Below are positions 7,983-14,860 of a stretch of DNA of 64,000 bases, one piece after another; position 1 is the stretch's first letter; each line of letters begins with the position of its first letter. Made by a program: the position numbers and the translations under genes. Source of the DNA: a virus; the IMG/VR virus record IMGVR_UViG_3300032032_000003, positions 1 through 64,000 of that record. One strand, 5' to 3'. The notes under the pieces are model-generated. The model worked only from the letters and a program-made list of their open reading frames with translations, ran no database searches and was not told where the DNA came from.

Positions 7983-8784
7983 TATTGTATGTTCAAAATG
8001 GGGTAGTAAATACGGTCCTCATTTTGTAAATAGATTAAAAAATATGGCCAGAAGGCACACAGATCCTAAACACGATTTCCATTTCTACTGTTATACAGAT
8101 GATGCCAAGGGTTTCGATGATGATATAAAAGTAATTCCTTTTCCAGACATACCAAACATACACCCTAAGTATTGGTTTCAAAAAGACGACTTTAAATATG
8201 GTATGGCTAGATGTTGGGACAGGCCTAAGACAATGGTATTTAATACTCACAATTTTGCTGAGGATAAACCAACAGGCAGATTTATATTCTTCGATTTAGA
8301 TGTTATCATACAAAATGACATAGAGCCTTTGATTACTTACAATATGGAAAGGCCAACCAAGCTTAGATCTTGGTGGCAAGATCCTCGCCCAATGAAAACA
8401 AGACGATTTAAGTTATCACATGGAGCATACACAAATGGTAGCTGCCAAGTATGGAGTGACGATCAAGCAGAATGTATATGGCACGATGTATTAGAACATC
8501 AGGATAAAATTTGGTTTACATTTACAGACGGAACAGATAACTATCACTCATGGCGATGGGGTGATTGGGGTAAAAAATTATGGGATCATTTTCCTTCAGA
8601 CTATGCGTACTCGTATAACCGAGGCCGTAGTTGGGATGATGACGATTTGGAAACAAAAATTTATAGGGAAACACCTATCCTTTGTGTCTTTAATATAGAT
8701 CTACTACCACAACCTACACCTGATAGAGGGAAAGTTAAACAGAATGAGTTAGTTGATCCAAACTTACTGAAGCATTGGCAATAA
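7972..8784 (+). CDS. DxD glycosyltransferase-like protein
   Basis: The 270-residue protein begins MRVNIVCSKWGSKYGPHFVN and carries CYTDDAKGFDDDIKVI (residues 40-55), CWDRPKTMVFNTHNF (81-95) and FFDLDVIIQND (107-117) with the DxD at 108-110. The C-terminal region (FTDGTDNYHSWRWGDW, DYAYSYNRGRSW, LCVFNIDLLPQPTPDRG) parallels the 5481-6248 protein almost block for block. An AAGG ribosome site precedes the ATG. The conserved WxDPR and GTDNYHxW blocks look like acceptor or donor site elements private to this family. Confidence 0.72.
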   Translation: MRVNIVCSKWGSKYGPHFVNRLKNMARRHTDPKHDFHFYCYTDDAKGFDDDIKVIPFPDIPNIHPKYWFQKDDFKYGMARCWDRPKTMVFNTHNFAEDKPTGRFIFFDLDVIIQNDIEPLITYNMERPTKLRSWWQDPRPMKTRRFKLSHGAYTNGSCQVWSDDQAECIWHDVLEHQDKIWFTFTDGTDNYHSWRWGDWGKKLWDHFPSDYAYSYNRGRSWDDDDLETKIYRETPILCVFNIDLLPQPTPDRGKVKQNELVDPNLLKHWQ

Positions 8785-8788
8785 ATAT

Positions 8789-9478
8789 ATGCACATAGAA
8801 CATTTAAATATCTATACTGTTAAATGGGGAACGAAATATTCTTCACACCACGTTAATAAAATATTAGAGTCGTGTAAAGAACATTTAAGTTTTGACTTTA
8901 CCTTCCATTGTTTAACAGAAAATCCTAAAGGACTGGATAAAGAAGTCAATGTTATACCACTACCAAAAGATAACAAAATGGAAAAGTGGTGGAACAAGAT
9001 GTACTTGTTTGATGATAATGTTGTAAGGAAGAAAGGAGATAATTTATTCTTTGATTTAGATATAATTATCCAAAAGAATATAGATGATATTGTAAACTTT
9101 GATCCTGAAGATTGTTTGTGCTTTGGCCAAACACATTGGCACGATTTAGAAACAATGAAGGAAGAAACAGAACACGTTCCACATAGATTTACAGAGCTTA
9201 ATTCTAGTATATTAAGATGGAACGATAACTTAGATAAAGAGAACATAACTCTTTATTTTAAAACACACTTAGATAAAATCTTATGGTACTACAGGGGAAT
9301 AGATAATTTCTTTAGCCACAAAGGCGTGGCGAGAATTAAATACTTTCCTATAGGATGGTTTTACAGTTACAATCATGGGTACATATTTCCTCATGATGTA
9401 GAAACACAAGTCTACAGACAAATACCATACGTCTGTTTATTTGACTCAATGGGAAGAAAAGAAGATGTTAAATTTTAA
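8789..9478 (+). CDS. DxD glycosyltransferase-like protein
   Basis: The 229-residue protein is a fourth member of the local family: YTVKWGTKYSSHHVNKIL (residues 9-26), CLTENPKGLDKEVNVI (41-56) and FFDLDIIIQKN (88-98) with DxD at 89-91, followed by the shared YYRGIDNFFSHK and WFYSYNHGYIFPHD blocks. No Shine-Dalgarno is visible before the ATG and the preceding stop is five bases away, so coupling is likely. It is more diverged than the 5481/7972 pair. The target is unknown. Confidence 0.7.
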   Translation: MHIEHLNIYTVKWGTKYSSHHVNKILESCKEHLSFDFTFHCLTENPKGLDKEVNVIPLPKDNKMEKWWNKMYLFDDNVVRKKGDNLFFDLDIIIQKNIDDIVNFDPEDCLCFGQTHWHDLETMKEETEHVPHRFTELNSSILRWNDNLDKENITLYFKTHLDKILWYYRGIDNFFSHKGVARIKYFPIGWFYSYNHGYIFPHDVETQVYRQIPYVCLFDSMGRKEDVKF

Positions 9479-10133
9479 TTTTTTAAACAGCATGCAATAT
9501 TGGGGAGAGGGTTTAGCCAAAGTCGAGCACGAGATGAAACACAAGCACGACGACTTTAGGCAAGCTCTTAATCCTAACACTATGGAAGGAGCTATTTGGT
9601 TAGTTGAAGAACTAAAGAACAGTTTGGATAACTACTTAAAAGACGAGCAATTTAATATTCTTGTATTAAACAGCTGGTTAGGCGTCCCTTTAGTGCCGCT
9701 ACTATGTGAGAACTTGTCCGTGGGAGAATTGCACCTAGTTGACATAGATAACGAAGCTTTAGAGCTCTCTAAGGTGTTTAATAAGCATTATATTACAGAA
9801 GAATACATCAAAATAAATCACTGGAACTTAGACATTCCGTTCGCTTTTGATGAGTTAAATCAACTGAAAGTAGATATAGTAATTACTATGGGTGCCGAAC
9901 AGATGTATCCATTAAACGATCTAAGGACTGCAAACAAACATGCAATATTTGCTTGTCAATCTTCTAACGTTATAGAAGAGATGTATGGAATTAATTGTGT
10001 GGATAGTGAGAAAAAATTGATTGAAAATGTAGGCCTAAAAGATACGACCTACACGGGTAAAGTCAAACAATTTTATTATGATTGGAATGGAAAGGTTTAT
10101 TTCGATAGGTTTATGGCTATAGGTACTAAGTAA
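9465..10133 (+). CDS. SAM-dependent methyltransferase-like protein
   Basis: From ATG 9465 (after GAAGAAAAGAAG) the protein is 222 residues; an upstream in-frame TTG at 9441 is less likely. FNILVLNSWLGVPLVPLL followed by ELHLVDIDNEALELSKVFN looks like motif I and the acidic end of strand 2 of a Rossmann methyltransferase, though motif I (NSWLGVP) is atypical. DIVITMGAEQMY matches a motif IV position. It overlaps the previous transferase by 14 bases and ends 8 bases into the convergent HNH gene. It may methylate a sugar or another cluster product, which is inference. Confidence 0.5.
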   Translation: MLNFNFLNSMQYWGEGLAKVEHEMKHKHDDFRQALNPNTMEGAIWLVEELKNSLDNYLKDEQFNILVLNSWLGVPLVPLLCENLSVGELHLVDIDNEALELSKVFNKHYITEEYIKINHWNLDIPFAFDELNQLKVDIVITMGAEQMYPLNDLRTANKHAIFACQSSNVIEEMYGINCVDSEKKLIENVGLKDTTYTGKVKQFYYDWNGKVYFDRFMAIGTK

Positions 10134-10524
10134 GGTGCCTTTGTTTATAATCACCTTCCTGTTGACCTTTGTACTTATGACAAAGTACGCATAGCTCTTG
10201 TACATTCTCTAAAACGTTATTCTTATGATCACCATCTTTGTGATCTATTTCTGTGCTCCCTTTCATATCAGCTGGCATTAGATCCCAATTAGTAAAACAA
10301 TCCCAGCCTAAGTGTCCATCTATATTCTTACATTTACCGGTAATAAAAGGAGTTACTCCTTCAGCAAGTTTTCCTCCTCCATAGCTAGCTGTTTGGCAAG
10401 TGCCACATACAGCTCTCCATCTCGGATTTTTATCTGTTACCTTTCCAGTTGATGGTATCACTGGCTTATCACAACCGTGATTAATACAGATAGGTCTACC
10501 CTTAACTGCTATTGTTTTACACAT
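10126..10524 (-). CDS. HNH endonuclease
   Basis: The 132-residue protein carries a classic HNH core near its C-terminus: EIDHKDGDHKNNVLENVQELCVLCHKYK, with the catalytic His in DH, the middle Asn in NN, the final His in CHKYK, and Cys pairs for structural zinc. Upstream CINHGC and CGTC add a second probable zinc site. It is the last gene of the operon from the promoter at 12026-12054. It may be a free-standing homing enzyme or a nuclease for DNA metabolism. It does not match T4 endonuclease VII well. Confidence 0.8.
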   Translation of the reverse strand: MCKTIAVKGRPICINHGCDKPVIPSTGKVTDKNPRWRAVCGTCQTASYGGGKLAEGVTPFITGKCKNIDGHLGWDCFTNWDLMPADMKGSTEIDHKDGDHKNNVLENVQELCVLCHKYKGQQEGDYKQRHLT

Positions 10525-10526
10525 AA

Positions 10527-10763
10527 CTATGGACTCACGTGTTGATGTATTACATCAACGTAATCAATCATTTCTCTAGCTTTGTCAGCCACATCATAAT
10601 GATCTAGATAACTAGGAGTTACCTCACTAGCTTTATCCATCACCATTTGATCAATGATTATATCATTAAATTCGTCACCATCAGATAAATTATTATTAAA
10701 TCTAATGTCCTCATTAATTTCCTCAGCAATTTCTTGTGCTAAGCCTTCATAGGTTTTTCTCAT
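10527..10763 (-). CDS. Small acidic protein, unknown
   Basis: The 78-residue protein (MRKTYEGLAQEIAEEINEDIRFNNNLSDGDEFNDIIID...) is acidic and mostly helical by composition. I do not recognise a family. It lies two bases after the HNH start and one base after the phosphatase stop, so it is part of the same early operon. Small acidic early proteins in T4-like phages often bind host enzymes, but nothing here shows a target. Confidence 0.55.
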   Translation of the reverse strand: MRKTYEGLAQEIAEEINEDIRFNNNLSDGDEFNDIIIDQMVMDKASEVTPSYLDHYDVADKAREMIDYVDVIHQHVSP

Positions 10764-10764
10764 A

Positions 10765-11259
10765 TTAAAAGTCTCCTTCTGCTACTTGTAATGTTTTTAA
10801 TCCTAAAGCTCTCCATGCCTCTACAGTTTGATCTCTGTCATCTAAAACAAATTCAACGTCCCATTTGCCTTCAATTTCATTTTGAAATATTTCTGTTTTA
10901 ACTATTGAATCCTTTCTGTTATCTTTATTTGCTCTCATAAACAAAGCATCAAATTCAAAATTGTTATCAACCATGAACTGTATTGTTCCTTCTCTTGCTT
11001 CTTCTGTCCTAGCTGAAACTACAATAACATCGTAGCCTTCCCTTCCATAAGTTTGAGCAATACCTCCAATGATTGGATCGTATTCATCTTCTATTACTCT
11101 AGTCATATCGTAAGGATCTCTAGGTGTAACACCGGCTCTCCAACCAGGTTCCCTGTGTGCAATCGTTCCGTCTACATCAACGATGATTGCTTTTCTAAGG
11201 AAAAGTTCTTGTTGCATTAAGTCTTCTACTAATTTGTTTGCTAATTCTCTAACTGGCAT
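10765..11259 (-). CDS. HAD-family polynucleotide 3'-phosphatase (T4 Pnk C-domain-like)
   Basis: From ATG 11259 (preceded by AAGAAGG) the protein is 164 residues; the longer start at 11289 sits deeper in the upstream gene. It shows all HAD motifs: VDVDGT (nucleophile D28, acid D30), VVSART, a Lys before IVKTEIF, and VLDDRDQTVEAWR. The layout and the ending LQVAEGDF match the phosphatase half of T4 polynucleotide kinase (which ends WQVASGDF) and not generic HAD enzymes. The kinase domain is absent. It should remove 3'-phosphates from nicked DNA or RNA before ligation. The ligase at 51474-52577 lies behind a near-identical promoter. Confidence 0.82.
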   Translation of the reverse strand: MPVRELANKLVEDLMQQELFLRKAIIVDVDGTIAHREPGWRAGVTPRDPYDMTRVIEDEYDPIIGGIAQTYGREGYDVIVVSARTEEAREGTIQFMVDNNFEFDALFMRANKDNRKDSIVKTEIFQNEIEGKWDVEFVLDDRDQTVEAWRALGLKTLQVAEGDF

Positions 11260-11572
11260 GATATCTACCTTCTTCTCTGTTATAAACAAGATTTAACTTG
11301 TCTGCTTCTTTGTGTGTAATCCAACCAAAGCCTTTTACATTTTTTAGGTCTTCGACTGAAACTTTATATCTGTTACCACTTACATCTTCAACAAAAATTG
11401 TCTTTGTTAGTGGTCCTACAGCGTAATTTGATTCTGAATAACTAACCTTACTCACTTCTTTAATTAAAGGATTGATTGGTGTTTGAAAGAAGTGGTGGTC
11501 AAGCATTGGCTTTTTAATCAAGCCTTTGAATAGTTGTTCTATTTCTCTTATTATATAATCGTTAAACTTCAT
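11249..11572 (-). CDS. Conserved-type small protein, unknown
   Basis: The 107-residue protein has a compact beta-rich middle (YAVGPLTKTIFVEDVSGNRYKVSVEDLKNVKGFGWITHKEADKLNLVY) that could be a small nucleic-acid- or protein-binding domain. No family is recognised. It starts right after the stop of the preceding gene and overlaps the phosphatase start by 11 bases, indicating translational coupling within the early operon. Confidence 0.55.
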   Translation of the reverse strand: MKFNDYIIREIEQLFKGLIKKPMLDHHFFQTPINPLIKEVSKVSYSESNYAVGPLTKTIFVEDVSGNRYKVSVEDLKNVKGFGWITHKEADKLNLVYNREEGRYHAS

Positions 11573-11989
11573 TTATGCTACCTTTGCTATCTTTGCTAAT
11601 CTTTCTGCCCTGTGATCTAAGGCACCTTCACCTAAGTAAATGTTACCGTCGTCTGCTCTGTAAAGAGTTTTAAGACTTGCGCTTGAGTCTTTTTGTTTTT
11701 GTATTGCTGAGAATTCAGCTTGTTCAAAAGTAATGGCACCAATCTGTACAAAGTCTAAAAGCATATCTGAGAATGGAACCGCTCCGTTTGATTTCCAAAC
11801 TGTAAGTCCGTCTACTTGTGCTGTATTAGCAAAGTTTTCTTCAACACTTCTACTAGCATTAGGAGTTTTCTCGCTAGTGTAAAGCACATAGCCTGTAAAA
11901 GTCTTGTTCACATCGTGTACCGATGCCATTCCGAAACGTTCTTTTCTTACTGTTTCGCCTGCTATTTCTACTGTATCTTGTGATATCAT
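11573..11989 (-). CDS. First gene of early operon, unknown function
   Basis: The 138-residue protein begins MISQDTVEIAGETVRKERFGMASVHDVNKTF and has no recognised motif or membrane segment. It starts 8 bases after a GAGGA ribosome site, about 30 bases downstream of the predicted transcription start of the promoter at 12026-12054. The gene occupying the same place behind the twin promoter (52578-52991) is unrelated by eye, so promoter and leader were copied without the gene. Confidence 0.6.
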   Translation of the reverse strand: MISQDTVEIAGETVRKERFGMASVHDVNKTFTGYVLYTSEKTPNASRSVEENFANTAQVDGLTVWKSNGAVPFSDMLLDFVQIGAITFEQAEFSAIQKQKDSSASLKTLYRADDGNIYLGEGALDHRAERLAKIAKVA

Positions 11990-12025
11990 ATTAAAGTCCT
12001 CACTTTTTTATTTAATATACATACT

Positions 12026-12054
12026 ATTATGCACTATCACGGACCATAAGTCAA
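12026..12054 (-). promoter_or_regulatory. Sigma70-type early promoter (copy A)
   Basis: On the minus strand TTGACT (12054-12049) and CATAAT (12031-12026) are separated by exactly 17 bases. An A-rich stretch lies just upstream. About 60 bases from here to the ribosome site (11996-12054) are nearly identical to 52999-53056. It should drive the operon 11989 to 10126. Confidence 0.75.
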
Positions 12055-12065
12055 GCGATTTTTCA

Positions 12066-12085
12066 AAAGAGTGATCACTCTTTTT
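12066..12085 (-). terminator. Palindromic hairpin between genes (terminator or operator)
   Basis: AAAAGAGTGATCACTCTTTT is a perfect 20-base palindrome flanked by extra A and T runs. It lies 15 bases past the stop of the oxygenase-like gene and ~12 bases upstream of the -35 of early promoter A. It could end the upstream transcript as a T-tailed hairpin. Its half AAAAGAGTGATCA also lies upstream of promoter B (53070-53090), which favours a regulatory role. Confidence 0.45.
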
Positions 12086-12100
12086 GCTAAAATCAAGGAC

Positions 12101-12754
12101 TTAGGAGAGGTGATCGGCGGATTCGCCAGATATATCGGAAACCATGTCCTGCCAGAGGCCCAAATGGGGTATAACATACCCTAATGTGAGTCTAGGTTCA
12201 CTGGTTCCTGCGCAATGATAGTAAACTTTATCGGGTTCTCTACCTCTGCCATAGTATCCTACCTTACAAGACCAGCCAGCTGGGTCTTGGAGGCGGATAA
12301 TTTCATGGGTTTTTGGATCTCTGTACTTAAAAAACCCTCTGCCATTTGGAGAATAAGATAATAATATGTTGTAACCATGTGCGTTCCAATTATTGTGCCA
12401 ACCCATGTAACCCTGCTTAGGATAAAATACATGTACTGCCTGGTTTCTAGCACCCAAAAAATTACACAGCTCTGTAGAGAATGGTTTATATATAATATCA
12501 ATATCTTCTGGATGATCACCTGCTTGTAAATCATAACTATAAGAAATTTCTGGATAGCCTTCATGCTCTCCATCTTTAGCTACAACCTTATCTAAATACT
12601 CACTAGATGTGCCCCAGCCCATTTGACTAATGGGATCGTTTTTTGGATTCTTTTTTGCCAAGTCTTCTAAGATTGATAAGTCTTGTTGGAAAAACCACTC
12701 TGAATATGGCTCCAATATTTCTAATAGCTCTTCTGATATGTTTATAAATCTCAT
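12101..12754 (-). CDS. 2-oxoglutarate/Fe(II) oxygenase-like protein
   Basis: The 217-residue protein has a double-stranded beta-helix layout: GYMGWHNNWNAHGYNILLSYSPNGRGFFKYRDP in the middle and KVYYHCAGTSEPRLTLGYVI near the end, giving a proximal His (WHNNW), a distal His (YYHC) and a following Arg that could hold 2-oxoglutarate. The usual HxD/E would read HxN here, so metal binding may be altered. It overlaps the glycosyltransferase gene upstream by four bases (ATGA type). Phage enzymes of this group hydroxylate proteins or nucleobases. The substrate here is unknown. Confidence 0.55.
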   Translation of the reverse strand: MRFINISEELLEILEPYSEWFFQQDLSILEDLAKKNPKNDPISQMGWGTSSEYLDKVVAKDGEHEGYPEISYSYDLQAGDHPEDIDIIYKPFSTELCNFLGARNQAVHVFYPKQGYMGWHNNWNAHGYNILLSYSPNGRGFFKYRDPKTHEIIRLQDPAGWSCKVGYYGRGREPDKVYYHCAGTSEPRLTLGYVIPHLGLWQDMVSDISGESADHLS

Positions 12755-13938
12755 TTGTATTTTAAATATATCTCATGTTCTGGAATGGTGTAGTGATATA
12801 AAACTATCTCCTCATCTTCTAATTCATCTGGATTGTGTCCGTTTACAAAATTCCATTTGACGTGTAAGTCTTCTTCCCACTTTACACCGTGATCACTATA
12901 CGTTAATAAATTCCACATAGTAAAAGTGTCCCACTTCCTAGCGTCCCTAGGATAATCTCCTATGTCGTTATTTTCATCTTGTTGCCACAAGTAATGTCCA
13001 TACCAAGAGTCCATTAGTTGAAGTGTTTGAGGATTGTTTCTGTATATAAACATTCCACAATGGGCTGTCATTTCTTCTGTGTTAGATAGCTTAGTTAATT
13101 TTGCGTTGTATGGTCTTATTTTTGTGAACAACAAATCTAAATCATCTGGTAGTTGATCAAATACATTTTCTATATCTTCATGCTGACATATCATATCACA
13201 ATCTAAATAACATGTCTTTCCTCTATATGGTGTACAAGATAAAGCCCAAAGTTTAGCTCTAATATGATTAGGTACTCCCCAAGACTCTATCCAATCTGCA
13301 TGTTCATAATGTTCTTCTTTTATCCATTCTTTATGTGATACGAAAATAGTTATATGTGCCTCTGGCCAGAAGAGTTTAATAGACTCTGCAAGATCTATAC
13401 CTGCTTGATAAAATCTTTCATGGCATGATGCAACAATAACAAATCCATTATCTGGAAAATTGTCTGTGCCAACAATCTTCATAGCTGGACGGAGCCATAA
13501 ATTCTTAAGTTCGTCTACCACGTAAACCTTTTTAACATCAGGTCTACCTTCAAACTCTAATGGTAAAGAGAATAAATGATTATTATATAAGAATAAGTCG
13601 CCTACTTTTAATTCGCTTGCATACTCCAAATTAGAATCTGTCATGTTTCTATCTTCATATAACAAGACATCTTCTACAATTAACTTTGTATTTTCTAAAT
13701 CAAATTCTGTGCCTTCGTCCTGATCTTTTAATAATATATAAACTTTATTATCTATCCAAACGTGTTGGCCTTTTAAATGTGATAAGTTGTCGTACCATAT
13801 ATCAACATGGACTCCTTCGAATTCTTGTACAGGTGTACCGGGTGTGGTGTGTAAAGAGTCTAATCTTGCCTTAAACTCTTTATCTTTAAATGTTTGCTCT
13901 TGGCCAAACTGGCCAAATACTGCTTTATCCTTCGTCAT
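12751..13938 (-). CDS. Glycosyltransferase with N-terminal duplicated module
   Basis: The 395-residue protein has an N-terminal module (residues 39-127, from EFEGVHVDIWYDNL to VGDLFLYNN) that is a near copy of the C-terminal module of the upstream protein. Residues ~165-390 form a GT-A-like transferase: FVIVASCHERFYQAG, a DxD at 246-248 (CYLDCDMIC), TAHCGMFIYRNNP and a late LYHYTIPEHE. The module may bind the substrate or virion protein on which the enzyme acts. The gene overlaps its upstream neighbour by 14 bases, so the duplicated modules face each other across the gene boundary. Confidence 0.7.
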   Translation of the reverse strand: MTKDKAVFGQFGQEQTFKDKEFKARLDSLHTTPGTPVQEFEGVHVDIWYDNLSHLKGQHVWIDNKVYILLKDQDEGTEFDLENTKLIVEDVLLYEDRNMTDSNLEYASELKVGDLFLYNNHLFSLPLEFEGRPDVKKVYVVDELKNLWLRPAMKIVGTDNFPDNGFVIVASCHERFYQAGIDLAESIKLFWPEAHITIFVSHKEWIKEEHYEHADWIESWGVPNHIRAKLWALSCTPYRGKTCYLDCDMICQHEDIENVFDQLPDDLDLLFTKIRPYNAKLTKLSNTEEMTAHCGMFIYRNNPQTLQLMDSWYGHYLWQQDENNDIGDYPRDARKWDTFTMWNLLTYSDHGVKWEEDLHVKWNFVNGHNPDELEDEEIVLYHYTIPEHEIYLKYK

Positions 13939-14215
13939 CGTCTTCGTGTAAAGACAATATCTGATTATCGTAAAGGAATAAGTCGCCGACTTTTAATTCT
14001 TTTGCGTATTTTAAATTGGCGTCTGTCATATTTTTATCTCTATATAATAGTACATTTTCAACGATAGCTTTCACATTTGACTTTTTAAATTCTGTGTTTT
14101 TCTTTTGGTCTTTTTTAACTTTATAAACTGTGTCATCCTTCCAAACATGTTGTCCTGCTAGATGTTCTAAATCATCATACCATATGTCAACATGTACTCC
14201 TTCGAATTCTTGGTA
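13580..14215 (-). repeat. Tandem duplication of a ~90-residue coding module across two genes
   Basis: Positions ~13580-13832 (N-terminus of the 12751-13938 protein) and ~13955-14215 (C-terminus of the 13925-14827 protein) encode the same module with high similarity at both protein and DNA level, about 380 bases apart. Shared blocks include EFEGVHVDIWYD, HLxGQHVW, VEDVLLY/VENVLLY and ELKVGDLFLY. Confidence 0.75.
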
Positions 14216-14827
14216 TAAAGATCTTAGTTTTTGTTTTGCTCTTAAACCTTCAAAGAGTTCTTCAATACTTTTATCTAATAACATTTCATCTAGATCAGTA
14301 GGTTTATAAATTGGTAGTTGTCCGGAGCGCACTAATTCTTCTTTTAATAGTATAGATGTTAATGTATGTACCTCTAACGGAGACTTAGCTTTCCGAATCA
14401 ACTTTTTCATTATGTTGTTTTTAGAGTCTTTAATTAAAGGAATTTCATAAGCTTCAAGCTTGGCTCCAAATAACATCTCTTGTTTACGTCTAACCGCTTC
14501 AGACTCTTTACGTTGTAAACGTCTTTTTATATGATCGTCTCTTCTTTGTACTCCTGCTGCTGTATTTTCATCAATAGCTTCTTCACCAAACTCTTCCATT
14601 ACGGCTTTATAGTCTGGATTGTTTCCATCATTATCCATAATGGATGCTGTTGCTTTTTTACCGTTAGGATATACTAAGGTAACGATTAGATGTTTGGCCT
14701 CTTTGTGAGACCAATAAGGATCTTCGAATTTGTATTGTCGTTCTTGTTTTGGTTCTTTGTCAGCCGGTAAAACTTTAAACTTAGATTTGATGTTGCGTTT
14801 TACCTTCTTAGGCTTAGGCTTTGCCAT
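13925..14827 (-). CDS. Virion-type protein with C-terminal duplicated module
   Basis: The 300-residue protein starts with a basic tail (MAKPKPKKVKRNIKSKFKV) and has a small conserved-looking domain (residues ~35-95: DPYWSHKEAKHLIVTLVYPNGKKATASIMDNDG, IDENT), then a long charged helical part (95-205), and finally the module EFEGVHVDIWYDDLEHLAGQHVW (207-295) repeated at the start of the next gene. It is the first gene after the late promoter at 14853-14860, so it is probably expressed with virion genes. No enzyme motif is seen. A scaffold for the transferase downstream is a guess. Confidence 0.6.
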   Translation of the reverse strand: MAKPKPKKVKRNIKSKFKVLPADKEPKQERQYKFEDPYWSHKEAKHLIVTLVYPNGKKATASIMDNDGNNPDYKAVMEEFGEEAIDENTAAGVQRRDDHIKRRLQRKESEAVRRKQEMLFGAKLEAYEIPLIKDSKNNIMKKLIRKAKSPLEVHTLTSILLKEELVRSGQLPIYKPTDLDEMLLDKSIEELFEGLRAKQKLRSLYQEFEGVHVDIWYDDLEHLAGQHVWKDDTVYKVKKDQKKNTEFKKSNVKAIVENVLLYRDKNMTDANLKYAKELKVGDLFLYDNQILSLHEDDDEG

Positions 14828-14852
14828 AATAATATCTCCATAATATAAAAGT

Positions 14853-14860
14853 TATTTATA
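14853..14860 (-). promoter_or_regulatory. T4-type late promoter TATAAATA
   Basis: Exact core on the minus strand. The predicted start near 14847 leaves a 20-base leader before the ATG at 14827. It lies one base beyond the stop of the repeat-rich fibre gene. Confidence 0.7.
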
